Below are positions 55,503 to 64,000 of a stretch of 64,000 nucleotides of DNA, in pieces. Origin of the DNA: Alnus glutinosa. Lineage: Eukaryota > Streptophyta > Magnoliopsida > Fagales > Betulaceae. The DNA is taken from contig NC_084888.1 in NCBI RefSeq assembly GCF_958979055.1, positions 6,929,501-6,993,500 on the forward strand, read 5' to 3'. Numbering within the stretch: position 1 is the stretch's first letter; every line of letters begins with the position of its first letter. The notes under the pieces were generated by a model. That model worked only from the letters and a program-made list of their open reading frames with translations, was not told the DNA's origin and made no database searches. The translations under genes and the position numbers were made by a program.

Positions 55503-55800
55503 TTTTTTTTTTTTTTTTGAACAAATAGCATGTGCTATAATATATTTCTTCAGAAGGAAGCCTCAGGGCAAGGACCAATACAGATAAAAGAGGTACAAGA
55601 CCTCATCACCCTAAGCCAGAAAACCTGACTTGAACAGCAACCTAAATAATACAAAAATATTACAAGGACACCAATAAGCCACTCTTTACAATTCAGCACA
55701 TACAACAAATAAAAAATGGCAGATCTAGCACCTAAGTCAACAAATAGTCCTGTAACATTTAAGCATTACACAGGCTGATTGTGGAAAGAAAATAAAAAAA
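55503..55800 (-). mobile_element. LINE 3' end nested in the hAT element
   Basis: A T run at 55504-55520 (a poly(A) tail on the minus strand) follows sequence that in reverse reads GTATTGGTCCTTGCCCTGAG and CCTTCTGAAGAAATATATTA, typical of plant L1-type 3' ends. The upstream limit is uncertain and no coding part was identified. Confidence 0.45.
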
Positions 55801-56541
55801 ACAAAACACCCTAGACAGAAAACCAAAGTTACCAAAGTAAACTCTTAAACACTAACCAAAGTTACCAAACAAAGTTGCAAGTTCCAAGAAGCATATATCT
55901 CACAACTCTATCACAAAAATCCACACATATGAACGTAATTAAAAGGGAATGACAATATGGATTATGTAATACAGTGAAAATTTACAGGTAAAGCGCTCAA
56001 TCATGATTGTAATGAACTGTTTTATGTGACAAGAATATAAGAAACTCATGTGTTTAAGTTTCCAGCGGTCGGGGGCCCTTGGCCTTGCAGTTGTAGGCTG
56101 CAATAAATTCAAACATGAAATAAAGTTAATAAACTATTAGAAACTGAAATATTGAAAACCCGGAAAGCAAAGACAAATAAATAAATGGAAACGCAAAAGA
56201 TGATTACTTACAGAGTTACACTACGTGCTAGGTGGGCTGTCTTTGAAAACCATGGCTCCAAAATGGCTAAATATCACTACGTGGTAGAATGGCAGTGGTA
56301 GACGAACGGTTGAAGAAGATGAAGAGCTGAAGAAACAAAGATTGGGGACAGAGAAAAAGGTTGAGTCTAGAGAGCTCTCCAAAACCCTAACAAAATTAAG
56401 AAAAAGGTAGACCGGTAGTGGCAGTGGCAGCGTAGTGTGCTGTGAGGGGTTGAGGGCACTAAGGAGTGAGGGGGTGGAAGGACCGAAGGGCGAACTGGCG
56501 AAGGGGATTAGGGAAACTCTCTGGAAGACGAAAAAATATGA

Positions 56542-56543
<2 letters not shown>

Positions 56544-56576
<33 letters not shown>
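56544..56576 (+). repeat. 33-base G homopolymer
   Basis: An uninterrupted run of 33 G lies within the hAT element near its right end. On the minus strand it encodes an artefactual polyproline. Confidence 0.9.
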
Positions 56577-56866
56577 CGTGCTTACTACTTAGGGTAAACT
56601 GAACTTTAGGGTTTTTTGGTTTTTTCTTTTTATTTAGACGGTGCAGGGCAAGTCCCCAGGATTTTCTCAAATTCAAACCCGCAAACCACACCGTGCGGTT
56701 TGCTTAAAATAGAATCGGGATCCATTCATTAGGGACGTGGGTAGGTGTTGTTAAGGGATGAGTCGGGTTGGTTTAGCGGGTTGGTGCTGTTTCTTGCCGG
56801 GTCTGCACACCTCTAGTAGGAAGAACTCCTAAAAGGTAGTCTTGAAGCCACTGTGAGTTCTTGCAC

Positions 56867-57315
56867 TGTTACGAACCTCCGTAACGGGGAATGAACGATG
56901 ATAATTTGGATAGTGGTGAGCGTGGGATAGTAGGGTATTCGAGGTATCCTGGGTCTCCTAAAGTTAGGATTATTCGATAAATCCTAAAAAACTCCTAATC
57001 AACTACAAGAGCTGAATTATAATATTTTTCTGCTTTTTTCTATTCCTTCTTCAATACCCCCTATTTATAGGGTTACAAGCTAAAAATACGAAAACAATAA
57101 ATAAATAAATATTACATAAATAATACTAAACCTAATGGGATAATTAATTCCCTTATTTCCTTCCTAATAAAAAACCTAATATAATGGGATATAAATCCCT
57201 TAATTTCCTATTGTTGATATTGCTTTATGAGCAATATTTCTTATTTACCTAATAATAATAATCTACGACTCTTACCTTATTTAAAACCTAATTCTAATTA
57301 CCTAGATACGTAACA
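56867..57315 (-). repeat. LTR (3' LTR in element orientation)
   Basis: 449 bp, TG...CA ends, directly following the target repeat TGCAC. Confidence 0.9.
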
Positions 57316-57694
57316 CTCCTACCCTCTTCAAATGGACCTTGTCCTCAATGTCCTAAAAATATGCTCCAATTGCTGCTGATCGGAGGGTAACTTCCCCCTT
57401 TTTTTTTTTTTGGATGACTCAGCATCACCGATTTTGATTCCCCCCAACAATATCCCTGTTTGCATGCTGCCCCGATACTTGTCCCTCCTCACCCGATTTC
57501 GCTCCTCTTCCAGCCCAAAAAAATCCAGAAACCACGGACACAATCTTCGGTCTCCATCCCTAGAAAATCTCGGACGAACTTCCTCCTCCGCCAGTGAAGC
57601 CGAAATGCGCCCCCGTCCTCCTCTAGCAAGGGAAACTCCCTGTTTTGGATGGCAAGGTCTGGGCTACTGTTCTTCACGCCGGAATCTCTGTTCT

Positions 57695-58486
57695 TCATGC
57701 CATCACTGTCCGGGGGGCTTTTGGGTGGCCGCCGGTAATTGGAAAATTCGTCCAAAGGGGAAGCTCCTCTACCCATCCTTCCACTCCTGTTTTTCGCCGC
57801 CAGCCAGGGGAAGACGCTCTGGGCCATGGCCCAAAAACAACAGGGAACACGGACAGCTTCCTCTGGGTTTTTGAATCCCTTGCGGCGCCCTTTCTCTCCA
57901 CGAAATTGCTTGATTTGAACCTTGCCCTTTTTCTTCTCCTGAACCAATCACAGTGGAAGAGATTGGATGGGCTTTGAGGTTTCTGTGGTTGGTACTGTGG
58001 GTGATGGATTGGCTTGTTGATGGGTAAACTTGGTGGGATTGTTGGATGGGAATTGAGTGGGAACGTATATGTTTGTGATGATGGTGAGGGTTGGGCTTTC
58101 AGTTTTGGCCAAGAGGTGTGTTTTTGCTGGGTTTTGGCTGAGATTTTGGGTAAGCTAGGGGAGAGTTTTGGAGGGGAATTGTGTGGGGACATGTGTGTTT
58201 GAACGATGATGGGTTCTGGGTCTTTGATTGGTGGTGGGGTTAATGTTTCTTTTATGGGTTGTTTTCTTGGAAGATTTTCTATGGGTGAGGGTGAGAGTGA
58301 GAGTGATATTACCTGCGAAGAGCTAGTGTAGTGGGATGGGTCTTCTGCACGAGATGGCTGGGGCTTGGTGGCAAAGGCAGTCATCATCTCCTCCATTCTT
58401 TTGGCAAGTCTGTCCCTCATAAGTTGCCACCTGACGTTGAGAGAACTCAACTCGTTCGCTATTCGTTCTAGTCTTTGGTCCTCCAT
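57695..58486 (-). other. Gag-like / proline-rich open region of the LTR fossil
   Basis: Opens with MEDQRLERIANELSSLNVRW just after the primer site and continues into a proline- and serine-rich stretch with a basic patch (FRRRKRARFKSS). No zinc knuckle or pol domain was recognised. Treated as a fossil part. Confidence 0.5.
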
Positions 58487-58497
58487 GTCGCAACGAG

Positions 58498-58509
58498 GCT
58501 CTGATACCA
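58498..58509 (-). other. Primer binding site of the LTR fossil
   Basis: TGGTATCAGAGC on the minus strand, complementary to the 3' end of initiator Met tRNA, three bases from the LTR. Confidence 0.88.
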
Positions 58510-58512
58510 AGT

Positions 58513-58956
58513 TGTTACGAACCTCCGTAACAGGGAATGAACAATGATAATTTGGATAGTGGTGAGCGTTGGATAGTAGGATACTCGAGGTTCTCCTAAA
58601 GTTAGGATTATTCGAGAAATCTTAAAAAACTCATAATCAATTACAAGAACTGAATTATAATATTTTTCTGCTTTTTTTTTTATTCATTCTTCAATACCCC
58701 CTATTTATAGGGTTACAAGCTAAAAATACGAAAACAATAAATAAATAAATATTACATAAATAATACTAAACCTAATGGGATAATTAATTCCCTTATTTCC
58801 TTCCTAATAAAAAACCTAATATAATAGGATATAAATCCCTTAATTTCCTATTGGAGATATTGCTTTATGAGCAATATTTCTTATTTACCTAATAATAATA
58901 ATCTACGACTCTTACCTTATTTAAAACCTAATTCTAATTACTCTAGATACGTAACA
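58513..58956 (-). repeat. LTR (5' LTR in element orientation)
   Basis: 444 bp, TG...CA ends, followed by the target repeat TGCAC. Confidence 0.9.
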
Positions 58957-59470
58957 TGCACCAACAGCAAAGATTCATTGTCTCCTTGGCAAAGGGAGGA
59001 GGCAAGGTTCGGGAGATGAGAGTAGAGAATTTCAGGGAGCCGCACCTTAGAAGGGAGGGTTTTCCATGCAATTTTTCAAGAGGAGCTTCAGCCGCTCATG
59101 CAGGTGAATCTTCCACAGAGATTTCCAAAGATTGGGCCCAAGGGGATTGTGGACTATAGCCTGCTGATTGGAGAGAAACCGGTAGGCTGCCTTGATGTTG
59201 AAGGCCCCTCGAGGGGTTGTGGGCCAAAATTAATTTGTGGAATGGGCGTAATGGGTCTCTCCCACGTGTCAATAAGATCAGAGACCAAGAGAGAGGGACA
59301 GATTGCATTGCTGAAATCTCCAGGACCCATGGAGAGTTCCACATCGAGGTAGAAGAGCCCATACTGATCTGGAAACAAGCAAAGAACCTCTGGATATTTG
59401 ACGTTGACATTCCCATGCAACAGCCCATTTATAGACTGCCACGTTATGGACTACTCCCAACTTTTAACGA
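58957..59470 (-). mobile_element. LINE ORF2 fragment (zf-RVT region), unit B
   Basis: Counterpart of 32690-33200, with the same translated pieces (SLLVSDLIDTWER, GAFNIKAAYLFLSN). Its other end was displaced by the hAT and LTR insertions (to 51740-51825 and 56824-56866). Confidence 0.6.
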
Positions 59471-59532
59471 CTTTCCTAACCTTTACACTATAAACAACCC
59501 ACATAATAACTATCCGTCTATCCCCAGTGGCA

Positions 59533-59644
59533 CACGTGGCAAGAAAGTTCCAGACAGTTCACCAGATGAAGACGCGCGAATGATCTGGTAGAGCAAGATC
59601 TCTCTCTTTCTTGAACTCCTTCTGTGCCTTTTCCCGTATAAAAG
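59533..59644 (+). promoter_or_regulatory. BAG6 promoter core: G-box, heat-shock elements, TATA
   Basis: G-box/ABRE CACGTGGC at 59533-59540. Heat-shock element of four alternating pentamers AGAAA GTTCC AGACA GTTCA at 59542-59561 (one base off in the third). A second two-pentamer site TTTCT TGAAC lies at 59607-59616. TATA box TATAAAAG at 59637-59644. Arabidopsis BAG6 is known to be heat-induced, so HSF control is expected. Confidence 0.7.
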
Positions 59645-60858
59645 GCTAACGTCCAGCTCGCTTTAATCTCACAGAAAACAAAGCACTGATCGCGCACTAG
59701 AGAGACAGAGAGCTACAAGAATTTGAATCGCAGTTTGCTGGGTTGGTGGACCGATTTCGCGCCGATAACCGAGTCATTCGGATTGGGTGGAACTGTTTTG
59801 GTGGAGCTCTTGCGTTTTCTATTCTTTCCGTCGAGGAAAGAGACGTAAGTGATTGATTTCTCTTCTCTATTGAAGTGTGTTCTGTTTGGTTGCTGATGAT
59901 AGTAGGAAGGGCAAACGAAATTCAGGCACAGTGGATGTTAGAATGCTCTGTTTGTTTGTTGGGGAGATGTATGAAATTTAAATTCTCTAGCTTAGATAGG
60001 CTGTTTGTGCTCTGTTTGGTGGGCATGGGAATCTGGGAAAGTAAGATGAAATGCAAATGGACTATGAAAGTAGTTCTTAGTCTTTTCATGAATATATTAT
60101 TTCAAAAAAAGAAAGATAAAAACTTTAGAACTTGGGAGTTTACATGTTTTTCTTTTATTTGTACTTTTTTTTCTTTGATGTTTCTTTTTGGTCGTGTTTA
60201 TTCAGTTGTAACAACTCTGTCCTTCAAATTTTAGCATTGTTTTAACTTTTAACTGAATGTTTTCATCCCTTTTCATGCTGAAAGAGTAGAGCCGTGAAAC
60301 AATAATGGAAAATGGTCTTTGAGTGACATGCAGTTGACTAACGGCATAATCTTCAAGTTCTTATCAGTTCTATAGTATGGTTAAATTCCCTAATCTGCGT
60401 GCATTTTTAGGACTTTTTCTTTGAAAACTTTTTGGGTTTTTGCTTTTTGGTCTATGTGTATGGTAGTTTCGTCACGTGTATATATATGGTACCTTTGTAA
60501 TTTTCTTCAAATATGCTTACCAGATTTTTGACCAGTAATTGTTATATAATCATTGAATCTTATTAAATCAGTTGATAGCATATGGAGATTTTTTGTCTTG
60601 TGATAATTTTTGTGCTTCGAGTTAAGTAATTTTGGTTTTGGATTGCTCGTGTAGCTGCATGTACTGCTTAGGATTATTTCTTGCAAAAAAAGTAGCTTTC
60701 TTCCTCCTTTCGTTTTAATTGTTTGTAAAAATGTACAATATGGTCATTATTCCGTCCGTGTGATTTGTCTTTGGTGCTAAATCTTTTGGTTTCCGTTGAT
60801 TTTCCCTTTCAATCACTTCTGTGATTCTGGACTAAGTTGTCCTCTTTGTGCCCATCAG
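59645..60858 (+). other. BAG6 non-coding leader exon and first intron
   Basis: The leader exon probably starts some 30 bases after the TATA box and ends at 59844 (GAGAC|GTAAGT). The intron runs 59845-60858 and ends TGCCCATCAG. The rest of the 5' leader is 60859-60974. Confidence 0.7.
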
Positions 60859-60974
60859 GTCTTGTGTTCGCTTTTTGTTATAAACTGCCAGAACCCGTGG
60901 TAGTTTACTGAGCAAGGGATTACAACTTTTTCCCAGTGCTTGAAAGTGATTCTACCTTTAACAAGCTGGGGAAA

Positions 60975-63900
60975 ATGATGCCTGTGCACAGATGCATGGA
61001 CTCGTACCCCTACCAGAATACCCAAATGCCTTTGAGTCAGTATTATCATCCAGGCTTCGAAGCGGTTCCACCTCATATGAAGATTGATCCAACCAAGCCT
61101 CATCTTGCATATGAATCTTGGCCTTGTGGTGGCAACTATAATTACCCAATGCCATGGAATTCCTGCTGCAATCATAACAGCTTCCCTGGTTATTATAGTT
61201 GCAGACCTCCTTATCCACATATTCCACCATTGTCACCAATGCATTGTTGTGGGGGTCATCCTGCATATCATGAAGCCTACCCTGTTTATGACGTACCTCC
61301 TCCGCGCTACTCGGTGGATCTGCCTAGATACGAGTATGAAAAGAATATGCCCAGAAACTATCATTGCTGTGGTTGTCCTAATCACGCTCACAACCAGGAG
61401 GAAGATAAAGGTTTGAAGATCGAGGAGCAGGAGCCAGATGTTGGAAGGAAAGGAAGTAATCCTCTGGTTCCTGTTCACATGAAAAATTATCCATATCCAA
61501 TTGTGTGGAATCCGCCAGAGTACATGAAAAACAAAGAAGATAAAGAACCATTTGAATCAAAGGCTGCAGAGCCTGATAAGGTTCAGTGTGCAACGAAGCC
61601 TCCTGAGAGCTTGAAATCTAATGAACGGGAGCCAAAAGTCTGGAATGGATGGTTCCCTTTTGACATGAACAGACATGATTCTTTGATGCAGGGTGGAGAT
61701 GGGAAGAGAGCTCAGAATCAGCAAAATGAGGACAAGATGAGGCAATTCCCATTTCCCATTATCTGGGTGCCATACCATGATAAGCAGGAGGAAGCTGGAA
61801 AGGAGGACAAGAAGGAGATGGATCCTGAGCCAGAATCTGCCAAAGAGCCACCTTGTATTTATAACTTCGTCCCAGTAAATCCTTCTCAAAGTGATGATTT
61901 CACAAATTCACCTAAAGCAAATGAAAAGAAGTTTGAGAGCCAGGGAGGTTCACCGACAGAGGAAAAAACTGCTAATCAGAAAAACATTCTAGTGGAAGAA
62001 AAAACTACTAATCAGAAAACCATTCCAGTGAAGCAAATGGAATCGCATGAGGAGGAAAGTTCTGAGGACACTCAGAGCAGAGGAAGAAGTGTCAATACAA
62101 TGAACAAGGCTTCTGGTACCAGCAGTAAAAGGCAATACTCATCCCCACCAAAGACACCCAAGTTATCTCCTGTTTGTTTGAGACTTGATCCTTTGCCAAG
62201 GAAGAAAAATGGGAATGGCAGTTCACGATCTTCTAGTCCTCCTTATCCCAAAGGGCATTCACATGAGACTTCAAACAGCAGCAAGGAGGTGGAGACATAC
62301 GAAATGGAGAAGGTTATCGAGGTCCTGGAAAGGAAAACCAGTGAAGACAAGGATTGGGAGGCAAGTCTCAAACTCAGGTTCCAGTTAACTTGCCAATTGA
62401 TTCTCAAGACGAGGTATCAGGGAAACGAACTGTAGAGAAAACTGGAAAAGATGGTGAAGAATGTAAGATTCAAGAGGATAAAGGAGCAAGAAAGGCAGGA
62501 GATATGACAACTGAGGAACCAAATGAAGCAAGGAAAGTGAAAGATTCAGCTAAGTTAGCTGGAAATGAAGGTAAACTTGAGAAAAAGACCCTGCCAGATG
62601 AAGAAGCTGCCATGTGTATTCAGTCTGCCTATCGTGGTTATGAGGTGAGGAAATGGGAACCATTGAAGAAACTGAAGCAAATAGCTGAAGTTCGTCAGCA
62701 GATGCTTGATGTTCAGAATCATATTCAGATTCTAGAGTCGTCTTCTGATCTCCAAAGAGACGACAAGCAAATTGCAGTAATTGGAGAAACCATAATGAGG
62801 CTTCTGCTAAAACTGGATACAATTCAGGTATGTATGTTTCAGCTCCTTTTTTTTCTTCTACTATGTTACATCATGAATGAACTTAAGAACAAACTTCATA
62901 TTTATTAGATTATCAACTTAATACCATGTTTCAGTTTCTAATTTTGCTAGGCTATTTGTTTTGTTTATTAGTGTCCTGTTTCTGAAATACTTGTTGCCCA
63001 AAAAAAGAAAGAAGGAAAAAGCAGGGGAAATAGCACTTGTCTCTGAATATTGAATTTTATGTTATACTTGTTTCTTACTATATATCAGGGCTTGCACCCA
63101 AGCGTTAGGGATAGTAGAAAATCCTTGGCGAAGGAGCTTGTAACCCTACAGGGGAAGCTGGATTCGCTAATGATTAAGTCATCTGAAGAAGCTATCGAGG
63201 AGGCGTCCCCTTCTGAACATATGGAGCGGCATCCTGTTGAGACTCCCAATGGTTCTTACATACAAGAGGAGCGGAAAAAGGCAGCAGCAGGACCTGGAGA
63301 AACCACTTCTGATAAAAACTGCAGTAGTAATCACGAATTGATGGAGTCACATGAAAGTTTGCTTCTTGACATGACAACCACTTTGTCCAGCTCCCAAAGG
63401 GAGAATAATTTGGGGTCTACATTTGCCAACAAGGAGGGGAATGAGAAATCTGAAGTTGAAAATAGCAGACTACTAGTGGCAAGTGGGATCATACGCAAAG
63501 AGGCTGAGCTTGATATTAGTCAAATAGAGCTGAAAGATATAGAGAAGGGGAATACCGAATTTTCGGAGCTTGAACAATCCCCTGAACTTCCTTTGGTTAG
63601 AGAAGACAACATTAAATCTGAGATATGGACTACGGGAACATCATCTGATGTTGATGGTCCCTTACATAGTATCCCTGTACAGGAGATGGAAGAGTTGCTG
63701 CACAGTGCAACTGATGAGAAGCCTACTATTTTTGAGTCTGAGAAGGACGAACATGTCAGATTGGTAAATAATGAAGTCCAAGAGAGTGGAGTCGAATCCA
63801 ATGTGTCTACTTATGTCACTTTGTCAGCCAAAGTTGATGATCTGATGACAACTAGCGAAGAACCAGAGGTTGATCAGTTAGAAGAATTACCACTGGGAGT

Positions 63901-64000
63901 AATTGACGAAGGCCCTGCAGTTTCCGAGTTCAAGAAGCATGAACAAGTTGAAATTGATGGAGGGAGGAAATGTGATGTGGAACTTAATGTGACTTCCCCA
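60975..64000 (+). CDS. BAG6: BAG family molecular chaperone regulator 6 (BAG6-like), partial, with one frame break
   Basis: Plant BAG6 is a stress-induced co-chaperone that binds Hsp70 through its BAG domain and calmodulin through an IQ motif; in Arabidopsis it takes part in autophagy and defence. ATG 60975 gives MMPVHRCMDSYPYQ, then a Tyr/Pro/His/Cys-rich N-terminus and PYPIVWNP / FPFPIIWVP repeats, as in plant BAG6. The IQ motif (CIQSAYRGYEVRKW) is at about 62611-62652. The BAG domain follows, with an intron at 62828-63088, and continues with LVTLQGKLDSLM. An acidic C-terminal region stays open to the window end. Near 62351-62356 (AGGATTGGG) the frame shifts: the first frame stops at 62435, while LGGKSQTQVPVNLPIDSQ continues in another frame. 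One lost base (T) would explain it. It may be a true mutation or an assembly error. The gene continues past 64000. Confidence 0.85.

Larger units (their letters stand above)
51826..56815 (-). mobile_element. hAT element, 5.0 kb, with decayed transposase
   Basis: The ends TAGGGGTGGGCA and, reversed, TAGAGGTGTGCA are flanked by a perfect 8-bp repeat GTAGGAAG at 51818-51825 and 56816-56823. Unit A has the uninterrupted sequence CGTAGGAAGAACTCC at about 32639. The interior has a BED-zinc-finger hAT transposase gene on the minus strand, a 36-bp tandem repeat, a nested LINE tail and a 33-base G run. Confidence 0.93.
56867..58956 (-). mobile_element. Short non-autonomous LTR retrotransposon (2.1 kb), fossil
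   Basis: Two LTRs (56867-57315 and 58513-58956), each starting TGTTACG and ending CGTAACA, enclose about 1.2 kb. A 5-bp target repeat TGCAC lies at 56862-56866 and 58957-58961; unit A shows the uninterrupted site. A primer site for initiator Met tRNA is next to the 58513 LTR, so the element reads on the minus strand; a purine-rich tract (GAAGAGGGTAGGAG) precedes the other LTR. The interior has a gag-like start but no reverse transcriptase, integrase or protease, so it is a non-autonomous type. The LTRs differ by roughly 4% by eye, consistent with an age of a few million years at commonly used plant rates. Confidence 0.9.

Noticed and set aside
56221-56691. Proline-rich protein near the right end of the hAT element
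   Set aside because: The polyproline is the translation of the 33-base G run, and no family motif is present.
62345-62365. A tiny intron explaining the BAG6 frame change
   Set aside because: No GT-AG pair at a workable spacing restores the frame; a single missing base is simpler.

Overview
This is plant nuclear DNA, most likely from a woody eudicot. It has GT-AG introns, AT-rich intergenic DNA and plant telomere-type (CCCTAAA) motifs. It also has a family of hevamine-like class III chitinases (GH18), a plant BAG6 co-chaperone gene, and nearly every main class of plant transposable element. Genus and species cannot be read from the sequence alone. Host genes fill only a small part; the rest is nested mobile elements.

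Layout: (1) 1-1203, the end of a CACTA-type element. (2) 1820-3067, a broken chitinase. (3) 5516-11052, a Mutator (mudrA-type) element with a perfect 9-bp target duplication. (4) 12554-22725, a second, FAR1-type Mutator element with ~0.7 kb inverted ends and a perfect 9-bp target duplication. It carries an open 831-aa transposase gene and, convergent to it, a GRF-zinc-finger membrane protein gene, plus what looks like a captured host phosphatase exon. (5) 23213-24168, a second broken chitinase whose catalytic residues are changed. (6) 24640-27245, LINE and LTR remnants with a small hAT insertion. (7) 27540-33806 and 36231-60070, a tandem segmental duplication (units A and B). Each copy holds one intact chitinase on the minus strand and a copy of the BAG6 promoter and leader. 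(8) 60975-64000, the BAG6 coding region, running off the window.

The duplication lets each later insertion be compared with its empty site in the other copy. Unit B took an 11.4-kb CACTA element (36318-47713, TSD TAA), a 5.0-kb hAT element (51826-56815, TSD GTAGGAAG) and a 2.1-kb LTR element (56867-58956, TSD TGCAC). Unit A took a Mutator-like MITE (28397-28577) and a truncated LINE. Unit A's copy of the BAG6 leader is cut off by a CACTA fragment.

The most unusual items are: the CACTA element with a ~1.9-kb array of telomere-like repeats inside it; the two-gene FAR1-type Mutator element with a convergent membrane-anchored GRF protein; an apparent GC-AG intron in the chitinases; and a one-base frame break in BAG6 that could be real or an assembly error. 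All similarity statements come from recalled family motifs and by-eye alignment within the window; no search was run.
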